Source of the DNA: an uncultured Chryseobacterium sp.
GTDB taxonomy: Bacteria; Bacteroidota; Bacteroidia; Flavobacteriales; Weeksellaceae
DNA length: 64,000 bases
Direction: 5' to 3'
Assembly (NCBI RefSeq): GCF_936933875.1
Contig: NZ_CAKZIK010000085.1
Coordinates: 1 to 64,000, forward strand
Shown here: piece after piece, positions 1 to 7,793 of the stretch
Layout: the number at the start of each line of letters is the position of its first letter
Position numbering within the stretch: position 1 is the stretch's first letter
The notes under the pieces: model-generated
Seen by the model: the letters and a program-made list of their open reading frames with translations, nothing else
The model's database searches: none
What the model was told of the DNA's origin: nothing
Position numbers and translations under genes: made by a program

Positions 1-294
1 GCGACATGTTGGTAATATTTATTAAGAGGAAGAGTAGACGAGTGCTTTAATTGTATAGTGGTGTAGTTTTTTGTGAGCTGCGAAGCAGCGAAATGTTGGT
101 AGCATTGCGGTTGTCATTTCTTAAAGGGAGCGCCGAAGGTGCGACATGTTGGTAATATTTATTAAGAGGAAGAGTAGACGAGTGCTTTAATTGTACAGTT
201 GTGTAGTTTTTTGTGAGCTGCGAAGCAGCGAAATGTTGGTAGTTTTGCGGTTGTCATTTCTATAAGGGAGCGCCGAAGGTGCGACATGTTGATA
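1..294. repeat. 140-bp tandem repeat array
   Basis: Bases 1-140 and 141-280 are copies of one unit with six mismatches, and a third copy starts at 281 but diverges after about 14 bases. The window begins at a unit boundary, so the array may extend upstream. Each unit contains two related hairpin motifs of about 27 bp, one with stem GCTGC/GCAGC around GAA (near 75-101 and 215-241) and one with GCGCC/GGTGC around GAA (near 128-154 and 268-294), each followed by ATGTTGGTA. Stem differences between the copies are compensatory. An ORF crosses the array on the minus strand, but it is low-complexity and repeat-derived; I do not call it a gene. Confidence 0.85.
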
Positions 295-314
295 GTCTTG
301 ACGTGCATATGAAG

Positions 315-433
315 GAGCGCCAGAGGTGCGATATGTTGGTTTAATTCATTTTGTAGTGATTCGCATAGCGGTGAAAGATTTGTATGAGAGCTAATGCGCA
401 AATATTGGGAGCGCCAGAGGTGCGACATATTGA
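315..433. repeat. degenerate copies of the GAGCGCC hairpin motif
   Basis: Two further copies of the motif seen in the upstream tandem array occur at 315-340 and 409-433, with stem GCGCC/GGTGC and loop AGA, followed by ATATGTTGG or ACATATTG. A more decayed relative lies at about 387-407, and a distant one at 10815-10841 in front of the NADH dehydrogenase gene. This suggests an interspersed repeat family rather than a single local duplication. Confidence 0.65.
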
Positions 434-757
434 ATTCAAAAAAATTAAATTTACTCTGTGTTCTCGGAGCAAACCTCGGTGAAATCTGTGTCTCTAAAAA
501 TCGTGTGAGCGATGATAGCGGAAAGCCCACAGTAAGCGATGGCGCGAGCGAAGCGAGCGTAAATGGAACGAGGACTTGCAGCGGACGTAGCGACCTGAAT
601 GAAGAAATGGAGAACAGCGACGACGAAGGAGGAGCTGTTTGTAATGACTGAATGAGGGACACACCCAAAAAACTTGTAGTGTTATACTTCCTACTTCCAC
701 CAATTTTCACTATTTTTGTCCATCTTAAAAATCAGAAAAATCTAACAAAAAAATATT
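434..757. other. gene-free segment before sucC
   Basis: About 320 bases with no convincing gene. A short plus-strand reading frame (394-651) begins inside a repeat copy and has no recognisable domain or ribosome-binding context. The stretch 500-650 is purine-rich, more GC-rich than its surroundings and contains the direct repeat GCGAGC-GAA-GCGAGC at about 543-557. It could be a repeat relic or a structured RNA; nothing visible decides this. Confidence 0.4.
711..718 (+). promoter_or_regulatory. candidate -7 element of the sucC promoter
   Basis: TATTTTTG matches the Bacteroidota -7 consensus TAnnTTTG and lies 39 bases before the sucC start codon. No clear TTTG -33 element is visible at the expected spacing. 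Confidence 0.4.
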
Positions 758-1948
758 ATGAATCTTCACGAGTATCAGTCTAAAGAGATTTTATCAAAGT
801 ATGGTGTTGCGATTCAGCGTGGTTTCGTTGCGAACAATGTGGACGAAGCGGTAGCTGCTGCAAATCAGTTAAAAGAAATGACCGGAGCCGAAGGGTGGGT
901 TGTAAAAGCGCAGGTTCACGCAGGTGGACGTGGAAAAGGTGGTGGTGTAAAGTTTTCTCCAAATTTGGATAAACTGAAAGAAAATGCACAAAACATCATT
1001 GGAATGCAGCTAATTACACCTCAAACTTCTGCAGAAGGTAAAAAGGTAAACTCTGTTTTGATTGCGGAAGATGTGTATTATCCAGGAGAATCTGAAACAA
1101 AAGAATTTTATGTTTCTATCCTTTTGGACAGAGCTCAGGGAAAAAATACCGTGGTTTACTCAACGGAAGGTGGTATGGATATCGAGCACGTTGCGGAAGT
1201 AACGCCTCATTTAATTCACAAAGAAACAATTGATCCGGCTTTAGGATTGCAAGGTTTCCAGGCGAGAAAAATTGCGTTCAACCTTGGGTTGAGCGGAAAT
1301 GCCTTCAAAGAATTTACAAAATTCATTACCAATCTTTATAACGCTTACGTAGGGATTGATGCTTCACTTTTTGAAATCAACCCTGTTTTGAAGACTTCTG
1401 ATGATAAAATTATCGCTGTTGACGCTAAAGTAACTTTGGATGGAAATGCACTTTACAGACATAAAGATTTAGAAGTTTTGAGAGATACGAGAGAAGAAGA
1501 TCCAATGGATGTTGAAGCTGGTGAAGCAGGCCTGAACTTCGTGAAACTGGACGGTGATGTTGCTTGTATGGTAAATGGAGCAGGTCTTGCAATGGCGACA
1601 ATGGATATGATTAAACTTTCCGGCGGAAATCCTGCAAACTTCCTGGACGTAGGTGGAACTGCAGATGCTGCGAGAGTAAAAACTGCTTTCGACATTATCC
1701 TGAAAGACCCTAATGTAAAAGCAATTTTGATTAACATTTTCGGTGGTATCGTACGTTGCGACAGAGTTGCACAAGGTGTTGTGGATGCTTACAAAGAAAT
1801 CGGACAATTCCCGGTTCCATTGATCGTAAGATTACAGGGTACTAATGCTGAAGAAGCTAAAAAACTGATTGACGAAGCTGGTCTTCCAATTCACTCAGCT
1901 ATTACTTTGGAGGAAGCTGCTAATAAGGTAAAAGAAGTTTTGGCATAA
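758..1948 (+). CDS. sucC: succinyl-CoA ligase, ADP-forming, beta subunit
   Basis: Encodes the 396-residue beta subunit of succinyl-CoA synthetase, which couples succinyl-CoA hydrolysis to ATP formation in the TCA cycle together with the alpha subunit SucD (not in this window). The N-terminus NLHEYQSKEIL and the ATP-grasp fold over roughly residues 2-205 are typical, followed by the CoA-ligase domain with the NIFGGIVRCD block near residues 325-335. Length equals the usual family length. It is a single-gene unit: a strong terminator follows and the next gene starts 100 bases later. sucD is not adjacent, unlike in E. coli. Confidence 0.97.
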   Translation: MNLHEYQSKEILSKYGVAIQRGFVANNVDEAVAAANQLKEMTGAEGWVVKAQVHAGGRGKGGGVKFSPNLDKLKENAQNIIGMQLITPQTSAEGKKVNSVLIAEDVYYPGESETKEFYVSILLDRAQGKNTVVYSTEGGMDIEHVAEVTPHLIHKETIDPALGLQGFQARKIAFNLGLSGNAFKEFTKFITNLYNAYVGIDASLFEINPVLKTSDDKIIAVDAKVTLDGNALYRHKDLEVLRDTREEDPMDVEAGEAGLNFVKLDGDVACMVNGAGLAMATMDMIKLSGGNPANFLDVGGTADAARVKTAFDIILKDPNVKAILINIFGGIVRCDRVAQGVVDAYKEIGQFPVPLIVRLQGTNAEEAKKLIDEAGLPIHSAITLEEAANKVKEVLA

Positions 1949-1971
1949 GCTGAAATTTTGAATATATTTTG

Positions 1972-2001
1972 AAGAACGCGCTTTTCGGCGCGTTCTTTTT
2001 T
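1972..2001 (+). terminator. rho-independent terminator of sucC
   Basis: A perfect 10-bp stem (AAGAACGCGC pairing with GCGCGTTCTT, 1972-1981 with 1988-1997) around a six-base loop runs into a T tract. Confidence 0.9.
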
Positions 2002-2050
2002 GGTTAAAATCTTACGGAACATTTTTTGATGTTTTCTCAAAAAATTAAAA

Positions 2051-2503
2051 ATGCAAAAATTCTCCATTCCTAATCCGTGTCATGAAAACTGGGAAAGGAT
2101 GTCTCCGCAGGAAAAGGGGAGGTTTTGTGATGTATGTTCACAGTGTGTTTATGATTTCACAAGAAAATCAAATTCAGAGATTTCTCAAATTTTGAATGAA
2201 AATAATCATGTATGTGGAAGATTTAGAAAATCGCAACTTTATTCTAAAAATTTGGTTCAGAAATGGGCGTATCAGTTTAATGAATTTATCAGCTCCCGAA
2301 ATTATAAATCCTCTGTTATTATTATGTTTGCTTCAATTCTTTTACTGATAACGGGATGCAGGAAAAGAGAAGCTTGCATATCAACTACAGGTGTTTTAGT
2401 TGTTGAAAATGACAATGGAAATATCATCGGCGAAACACTTATTGAGGAAGATAGTACTCAACACAATTTAAAAAATTTGGACAGTACAACAGTTGTCAAA
2501 TAA
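2051..2503 (+). CDS. cysteine-rich membrane-anchored protein of unknown function
   Basis: A 150-residue protein I cannot assign to a named function. The first 60 residues carry five cysteines (C10, C26, C29, C32, C55), including C-x2-C-x2-C, in the setting PNPCHENWERM and GRFCDVCSQCVYDF. I recall this as a recurrent N-terminal module in Bacteroidota proteins, probably metal-binding. One hydrophobic segment at about residues 88-101 is followed by TGCRKRE. The C-terminal 45 residues are acidic and polar. The stop lies one base from the stop of the convergent mechanosensitive channel gene, so the pair share their 3' ends. Confidence 0.75.
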   Translation: MQKFSIPNPCHENWERMSPQEKGRFCDVCSQCVYDFTRKSNSEISQILNENNHVCGRFRKSQLYSKNLVQKWAYQFNEFISSRNYKSSVIIMFASILLLITGCRKREACISTTGVLVVENDNGNIIGETLIEEDSTQHNLKNLDSTTVVK

Positions 2504-2504
2504 A

Positions 2505-3356
2505 TTAGACAGTGGCTGTCGGAACTGAAGTCTTAATTCCTTCCGCATCCAATCTGTTTTTCAGCTTAACGATGGCTTCACTTCGAACGTTTGAAATATT
2601 TTCGCCCTGTTTCATCCAAAATTTAGCCTGCAAACTGTAAACTCCCAATTTTTGTCGAACGAAAACCACTTCCGCTGTATCTAAATTTTCCGCAAAATCA
2701 AACGTTTTTATTTCATCCAAAAGTACTTTTTTGGCTGTTTCAAGGTTTTCGGTATTTGGAATTTCAAGGTCGATAATAATTTTTCGGTGCTGCGAAGCTG
2801 TTGTATTGGTGAAAGGAGCACTGAAAATTAACTGATTTGGAATGTAAACTTTCTTTCCTTCATCATTAATCACTTTTGTGGTGAGGAAACCTATTTCTTC
2901 TACTGTTCCCGAGATGTTATTTATTGTAACATAGTCTCCAACTTTAAAGGCTTTATCAACACTCACCAACATCCCTGAAAACATAGATGAAACAATATCT
3001 TTTAAAGCAACACCGGCAATAATACCCGCAACTCCCAAACTTCCCAGAAACTTCATGAAGAAGCCGTTTAAGCCCATAATTTCAAGCGCCATAAAAGTTC
3101 CGGCAAGAATAATAAGGAATCTAAAAATACCGATTAAAGAAACAACGGTATCCTGATTTCTACTTTTTGGAAACAGGTTTTGGAAAATTCTTAAAGCAAT
3201 CTTACTCAGAAATTTGCTGAAGAAAAATATTGCGAGAAAAACAAGAATTCCAACGATGAGGTTGGGTGTATTTTCGGCAAATCTAATCCACCAGTTTTGT
3301 ACTACTTTATAAACGATATCCACATATTTCCATTCGGTTACTTTCTCCAGTTGCAT
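2505..3356 (-). CDS. MscS-family mechanosensitive ion channel
   Basis: Small-conductance mechanosensitive channel that releases solutes on hypo-osmotic shock, located in the inner membrane. Two N-terminal transmembrane helices precede the glycine/alanine-rich pore helix (FLGSLGVAGIIAGVALKDIV) and the beta domain with FKVGDYVTINNISGTVEEIGF. I start it at the ATG at 3356, giving 283 residues. An upstream in-frame ATG at 3422 would make translation cross a clear terminator hairpin (3391-3416), so I reject it. The start codon is preceded by an A-rich leader. It lies downstream of the PepSY gene, on the same strand, but is separated from it by that terminator. Confidence 0.9.
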   Translation of the reverse strand: MQLEKVTEWKYVDIVYKVVQNWWIRFAENTPNLIVGILVFLAIFFFSKFLSKIALRIFQNLFPKSRNQDTVVSLIGIFRFLIILAGTFMALEIMGLNGFFMKFLGSLGVAGIIAGVALKDIVSSMFSGMLVSVDKAFKVGDYVTINNISGTVEEIGFLTTKVINDEGKKVYIPNQLIFSAPFTNTTASQHRKIIIDLEIPNTENLETAKKVLLDEIKTFDFAENLDTAEVVFVRQKLGVYSLQAKFWMKQGENISNVRSEAIVKLKNRLDAEGIKTSVPTATV

Positions 3357-3390
3357 AATTTCTTTTTTCGAATTTAAGGTTTTTTGAAGC

Positions 3391-3416
3391 AAAAAATCTG
3401 CCGTAAGGGGCAGATT
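3391..3416 (-). terminator. terminator between PepSY gene and mscS-like gene
   Basis: On the minus strand AATCTGCC pairs with GGCAGATT around a six-base loop, followed by T6. It ends transcription of the receptor/PepSY unit and rules out the longer start of the MscS-like gene. Confidence 0.85.
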
Positions 3417-3439
3417 CTGCATTTTTTGAGCGTATTTAT

Positions 3440-3955
3440 TTAAATCAAAAGTAAAATAATCGAAATTACTAAACCAGCGACTGTAAAAATCATTCCGCGT
3501 TTAAAAGCCTTTGTTTTCGGGTTGAACATCCAGAAACTCGACAATACAAAGAAGAATAAGCAAGTCCCAAATAGGACATTAAGTCCGCCTAATTTATCTT
3601 TCGAAGGAGATTTATGCAGCTTTGTCATTTTATCCAGAATAAAAGGAAGTTCCTTTTTATCGTATTTTGCTTCTCCAGTTGCTGCATTGTATGTTCCACC
3701 TTTGAAGTAGATAACGCCGTTTTCTGTTTTTTCCGCTTCCAGACCTTTAATTTTAAGCTCTTTGCCAAGTTCTTTCGCTTCCAGATTTTTGGAAATAACT
3801 TTTTCGTAGTGTTTTTCTTTCTTCAGCATATCGGTGTCCCGATATACGAGAAGAACGCCACTTACTGCATAAACAGTCATAATTCCTGCCATAAAATATC
3901 CCAAGTAACGGTGTACAACACGCATAAAGGATCTTGTGTTTTTAATTTCTGCCAT
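3440..3955 (-). CDS. PepSY-associated transmembrane protein
   Basis: A 171-residue inner-membrane protein with RVVHRYLGYFMAG at the N-terminus and helices at about residues 14-36, 117-140 and 152-171; the periplasmic stretch between helices 1 and 2 resembles a PepSY domain. Relatives are commonly encoded next to siderophore receptors and are thought to help reduce ferric siderophores. Here it lies 83 bases downstream of a TonB-dependent siderophore receptor on the same strand, the gap being filled by a heptad repeat array. A role in iron uptake is therefore inferred from context; the biochemical activity is not shown by the sequence. Confidence 0.85.
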   Translation of the reverse strand: MAEIKNTRSFMRVVHRYLGYFMAGIMTVYAVSGVLLVYRDTDMLKKEKHYEKVISKNLEAKELGKELKIKGLEAEKTENGVIYFKGGTYNAATGEAKYDKKELPFILDKMTKLHKSPSKDKLGGLNVLFGTCLFFFVLSSFWMFNPKTKAFKRGMIFTVAGLVISIILLLI

Positions 3956-3962
3956 TCTTTTT

Positions 3963-4039
3963 GTTCAAAGTTTAATGTTTAAAGTTCAAGGTTTAAAGTT
4001 TTAGATTATAAGTTCATCATCCAACATCCAACATCCAAT
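3963..4039. repeat. heptanucleotide-periodic array
   Basis: Eleven consecutive 7-base units can be laid end to end from 3963, drifting from GTTCAAA, GTTTAAT, GTTTAAA through GTTCATC to three copies of ATCCAAC/T. It fills the gap between the receptor and PepSY genes and touches the receptor stop codon. Similar 7-base periodic arrays occur at 26147-26174, 31048-31082 and 43600-43620. Confidence 0.8.
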
Positions 4040-6237
4040 TAAAGTTTATACGTCAAAGTAAAGTAAAAGTTCCTTGGTGTAATAGGATTTACCGAATAAT
4101 TTTCATGAACATTATAGCTTTCTTGATCGAAAATATTACCCACTTTTCCTTGCAGTAAGAATTTTCCGTACTCATATCCCAATGAAAGATCTACTGTTGT
4201 AAATCCGGCTACATCAATCATTCGGGTTACTTGAGACTGGTTTTTAGTATCATTCCATCCTGCTTTTCTGTCACCGGTATAGAATGCTGTTGCTCCCAAA
4301 ATCAATCCTTTCAAGGTATTGTCGAATTTATAGAAAGCCGAAGCATTTGCTGTGAAAGCAGGAGTTCTTACCAATTTTTGGTTTTCAACATATCCAAAAC
4401 CATCGGGAGTTTCTGTATAAACGGTATGGTTATAAGATGCACCTCCAATTAAAGAAAGTTGCGTAGTAGGATTTCCTGTGATGTCCAATTCAACGCCACG
4501 GCTTCTCACTTTTCCGGCATATTCTCTGAACTGTGAATTTGTAATGGATGTTTGATAGGTGTTATTGTTATTGATTTGATAAGCACTAAGATTTAACGCC
4601 ACTGCATTATTGAAAATATTTTTCTTTAAACCAACTTCATACTGATCAACATTCGATGGCTTTAATGCTTCTCCATTAATGTCCAATCCGCTGTTGGGCA
4701 CAAAAGAATTGGTGTAGCTTCCATAAACTGTAAAATTAGCTGTAGGGGTGAAAATTAGGGCTGCTTTAGGAGAAAATGCTCTATCCACTGTAGCGGCGGT
4801 AGATTTTGTAGTGTCGGTGTAATTATTGAAGAAAGCAACTTCTGAAGCAGCATTTTCAAGGTAAGAATATCTTACACCGGCCAAAATTTTGAAGTATTTT
4901 GAAAGTTCAACAAAATCCTGAACATAAACACCGGCTCTTTTCGTTGGAACACGAACTCTTCTTGCTTCTGAAGTTTCCGGTTCTGCATAAGCTGTCCATG
5001 AAGCCGGATTATTTAAAACCCATTTTCCAATCGCATAGCTGCTGCCGAACAATTTTCCGTTTGCGTCTTTATAAACATAAGTATCTGCAGTTCCGTAATC
5101 GCCATCTGCACCAAAAAGAATTTTATGATTTACACTTCCTGTCGCAAATTCTCCATTAATATTGAACTGAAGAGAAGTGTAATTTTGCTCGTTGTAAGAT
5201 TTGTTCAGGTACCTGGTCCAAGTTGGGGTAGATGTAGGAACCGTTCCATCATAAAGCCACTGAACTCTTTCCGCAGAGAAATAATCTTTTGTGTAATTTT
5301 GGTATGAAGCTACAGAATTCAAATACCATTTGTCGTTAAACTGATGATTCAGGATGATATCTGCAGTGGCCATTTGGTTGGTTTGATTGTTCCAATCTTC
5401 ACCTAAAAAAGTAGTTTTGTCTAAACCAGTATCTAGGCTGGAAATTCCGGTTTTGGAATCCATGATAGAACCTAAACCGAAATCCGGAGTAAATTCATGT
5501 TTCAAATAATCTCCTTCAACAATAATTTGTGTTTTTTCGCCGATATTGAAGGCAAAAGAAGGATTGAAATATTGCTTTTTGGAATTCACTATATCACGGA
5601 AACTATCGGAATATTCATACGTTCCGTTTACTCGGAAAGCAACTTTTTCTGAAAGCGGACCGTAAACATCTACGGTTGGTTTGTAGGAATTCCAACTTCC
5701 TGCACTGATTCCTAAACTTCCGCCAAAAGTAAAGCGAGGTTTTTTGGTAATCATGTTTACAATTCCACCGGGACCAACGTTTCCGTAGAGCATTGCGTTG
5801 GCACCTTTTAAAGTTTCCACTCTTTCCAATCCGGAGACTTCAGGGAAGATACCGCTGTTTACTTTTACGCCGTTTTTAAACATATTTTCGTTCCCAAAAG
5901 TAAATCCACGTCCACCAAAACTGTCCTGAGAACCACCTCGGGAAGAAGTAATATAAACACCGTTTACATTTTTAATAACATCAGAAAGCTGTTTAGCCTG
6001 TTGCTGTTCGATAACTTCGTGCGTTACAATGGAAACAGGTTGTGGTGTTTCCATGACCGTAAGATTTGATTTTGCTGAGCTTACTCTCGCTTTGTTGGGA
6101 TTTCCGGTTTTGTGAAGTTTTACATCTTCAATTTCCTGAACTTTTAAAGTATCACTAATTACTACGTTTGGACCTTTTTGTGCGTAAATAACTGCAGAAC
6201 AAGCAAGAAAGCCTAAAGCTAAAATCTCTCTTTTCAT
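4039..6237 (-). CDS. TonB-dependent siderophore receptor
   Basis: A 732-residue outer-membrane beta-barrel receptor importing ferric siderophores with energy from TonB/ExbBD. A signal peptide (residues 1-19, ending VIYAQ) is followed by a plug domain with the FpvA/FhuA-type sequence VMETPQPVSIVTHEVIEQQ, the GGRGF segment, and RVETLKGANAMLYG...GGIVNMITKKP. The barrel ends in the aromatic-terminated strand FYFTLTYKL. There is no N-terminal carboxypeptidase-like domain, so it is FpvA-like rather than SusC-like. Its promoter carries two palindromes resembling Fur sites. The PepSY gene follows on the same strand. Confidence 0.93.
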   Translation of the reverse strand: MKREILALGFLACSAVIYAQKGPNVVISDTLKVQEIEDVKLHKTGNPNKARVSSAKSNLTVMETPQPVSIVTHEVIEQQQAKQLSDVIKNVNGVYITSSRGGSQDSFGGRGFTFGNENMFKNGVKVNSGIFPEVSGLERVETLKGANAMLYGNVGPGGIVNMITKKPRFTFGGSLGISAGSWNSYKPTVDVYGPLSEKVAFRVNGTYEYSDSFRDIVNSKKQYFNPSFAFNIGEKTQIIVEGDYLKHEFTPDFGLGSIMDSKTGISSLDTGLDKTTFLGEDWNNQTNQMATADIILNHQFNDKWYLNSVASYQNYTKDYFSAERVQWLYDGTVPTSTPTWTRYLNKSYNEQNYTSLQFNINGEFATGSVNHKILFGADGDYGTADTYVYKDANGKLFGSSYAIGKWVLNNPASWTAYAEPETSEARRVRVPTKRAGVYVQDFVELSKYFKILAGVRYSYLENAASEVAFFNNYTDTTKSTAATVDRAFSPKAALIFTPTANFTVYGSYTNSFVPNSGLDINGEALKPSNVDQYEVGLKKNIFNNAVALNLSAYQINNNNTYQTSITNSQFREYAGKVRSRGVELDITGNPTTQLSLIGGASYNHTVYTETPDGFGYVENQKLVRTPAFTANASAFYKFDNTLKGLILGATAFYTGDRKAGWNDTKNQSQVTRMIDVAGFTTVDLSLGYEYGKFLLQGKVGNIFDQESYNVHENYSVNPITPRNFYFTLTYKL

Positions 6238-6242
6238 ATAAT

Positions 6243-6267
6243 TTTATTTAGAATGAATTAAAATAAC
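6243..6267 (-). promoter_or_regulatory. weak Fur-like palindrome at the receptor start site
   Basis: A 25-bp imperfect palindrome with the half-site TTTATTTAGAAT lies just downstream of the -7 element (6272-6279), where the transcript should start. It shares its half-site with the better palindrome at 6304-6328. A Fur-type repressor bound here would block initiation in iron-replete cells; this is inference. Confidence 0.4.
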
Positions 6268-6271
6268 GATG

Positions 6272-6302
6272 CAAATGTAGAAATTGAGAATGTTTCCACA
6301 AA
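6272..6302 (-). promoter_or_regulatory. promoter of the siderophore receptor
   Basis: Reading the minus strand, TTTG (6302-6299) is followed after exactly 19 bases by TACATTTG (6279-6272), a full match to the Bacteroidota promoter TTTG-N19-TAnnTTTG. The start codon lies 35 bases beyond. This is the best promoter in the window. Confidence 0.7.
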
Positions 6303-6303
6303 A

Positions 6304-6328
6304 TTTATTTTGATTAATTCTAAATAAA
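6304..6328 (-). promoter_or_regulatory. Fur-like palindrome upstream of the receptor promoter
   Basis: A 25-bp palindrome, arms TTTATTT and AAATAAA with core pairs mostly conserved (four mismatched pairs plus the centre), directly abuts the -33 element. Its right half reads TTCTAAATAAA, the complement of the half-site at 6243. The spacing on both sides of a siderophore-receptor promoter suggests iron-dependent repression. Confidence 0.5.
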
Positions 6329-6387
6329 AATTAAAACATTTGTTTAAATTGTTGAAGATTAGAGATTTTAGCTGAAACTGATTTTTG

Positions 6388-7770
6388 TCAGTTCTGCTTT
6401 TTAATGAAAAAATTTCCAACAAGAATGAACAGAAAGCTGATCAGTAAATAGGAAATTCCATTTGGCGCTGTGGCGGTTCCAAATAAAACAACGGCAACTC
6501 CCAGAATAGCAATTACCGCCATCATATATTTGAAAAAAGTATTTCCTTTAAAAACTTTCTGCCGGATTAACTTTAGAATTCCAATAAATAAAGCTCCGTT
6601 TACGATATAGATAAACGCTATTGGAATGGCCGAAATATCATAATTTCTCGAAGCGAAATACGGAATTGTGTTGGTTAACCAATAAATGAACATATAAACC
6701 ATAACCGTTACAAATGCGAAAACGGCACTGTTAACGGGCACGTTATATTTGGGATTTACTTTCCCAAGATTCAGAAATTTTTTGGAATAATCCTGATTGT
6801 AAAACTGAAACGGAACACGCGTATTCGCCAACAGCAAACCATTTGCAGTTCCCAAAACAGAAATAATCACAAAAAGCTGAATAATAACGGCTCCACTTTT
6901 CGAAGCAATATTTCTTGAAAATTCTGTAATGTAGCTGTCTTTCAGCGTCATGATTTCGGTGCTGCTCATTCTCAGAACAATTCCACAGTAGTACAGAACG
7001 TACACCAGCAGAACCGCTAAAGTTCCAATAACCAAAGCTTTTGGGAGATTTTTGGATGAATTTTTTATTTCTCCGGAAAGCTGTGTCGCAATATACCAAC
7101 CGTCAAATGCAAAGGCAATCGGGATGAAACTTGCGGCAACTAGAATCCATAAATTTTGGTTTGCAGTGGTGCTTTTTGCTGCTTCAGCAAAAGGATTTTC
7201 CCCATCAACATTTCCGCCAACTAAGCTTAGAATTCCCAGAGAAGCAATGAGAATCAGGGGAATAAGTTTAAGTACGGTTGTGATTTGCTGAAACATTCCG
7301 CTTGCTTTCGGACGAAAAACATTTACACCCAAAAAAAGACAAAGATTGAAAACACCTATTAACGTATAATGCGTAAATCCGGGTTTAAAACTTAAAAATT
7401 CAGAAAATAAATTTGCAATATAAATTCCAGAAACTGTAAACAAGACGGCTGTTAGAAGAGGGTAAAACAAACTAAGATACATCCAGCCGACGAAAGCAGC
7501 AGGTTTTTTCCCGAAACGGTATTCTACATAACTGAGGATTCCACCATCTTTCGGGAGCAGTTCCGCATAATTCGCCATAGAAATGGCCGCAAAAACTACA
7601 CTTATTCCCACAATCAAAAATCCTAAAAGTCCCGCGAAAATGTTTCCGTGAGTAGCAGTGAGCACATCATCCACTTTAAAAAAAATTCCGGAGCCAATAA
7701 CCTGTCCAATGACCATAGAAATAGCGGTGAAAAGTCCGTATTTTGCTTCAAGTTTCTGATTGTTTTCCAT
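6388..7770 (-). CDS. APC-superfamily amino acid permease
   Basis: A 460-residue inner-membrane transporter with about 12 hydrophobic helices. The first helix carries the APC signature SMVIGQVIGSGIFF, where unwound glycines bind the substrate backbone. Overall similarity is to the LAT/amino acid antiporter branch. Substrate cannot be read from the sequence. It lies 23 bases downstream of the ABC-F gene on the same strand, so the two are probably co-transcribed, though no functional link is evident. Confidence 0.88.
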   Translation of the reverse strand: MENNQKLEAKYGLFTAISMVIGQVIGSGIFFKVDDVLTATHGNIFAGLLGFLIVGISVVFAAISMANYAELLPKDGGILSYVEYRFGKKPAAFVGWMYLSLFYPLLTAVLFTVSGIYIANLFSEFLSFKPGFTHYTLIGVFNLCLFLGVNVFRPKASGMFQQITTVLKLIPLILIASLGILSLVGGNVDGENPFAEAAKSTTANQNLWILVAASFIPIAFAFDGWYIATQLSGEIKNSSKNLPKALVIGTLAVLLVYVLYYCGIVLRMSSTEIMTLKDSYITEFSRNIASKSGAVIIQLFVIISVLGTANGLLLANTRVPFQFYNQDYSKKFLNLGKVNPKYNVPVNSAVFAFVTVMVYMFIYWLTNTIPYFASRNYDISAIPIAFIYIVNGALFIGILKLIRQKVFKGNTFFKYMMAVIAILGVAVVLFGTATAPNGISYLLISFLFILVGNFFIKKQN

Positions 7771-7793
7771 AGTTTTAGTTGATTAACAATTTT

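Noticed and set aside
162..710. Long minus-strand reading frame (182 codons) and overlapping frames in the leader
   Set aside because: It runs across the tandem repeat units, is low-complexity, rich in Ser/Leu, and repeats itself with the DNA period.
3357..3422. Longer start of the MscS-like gene at 3422
   Set aside because: The added 22 codons are encoded by the terminator hairpin at 3391-3416 of the upstream gene.
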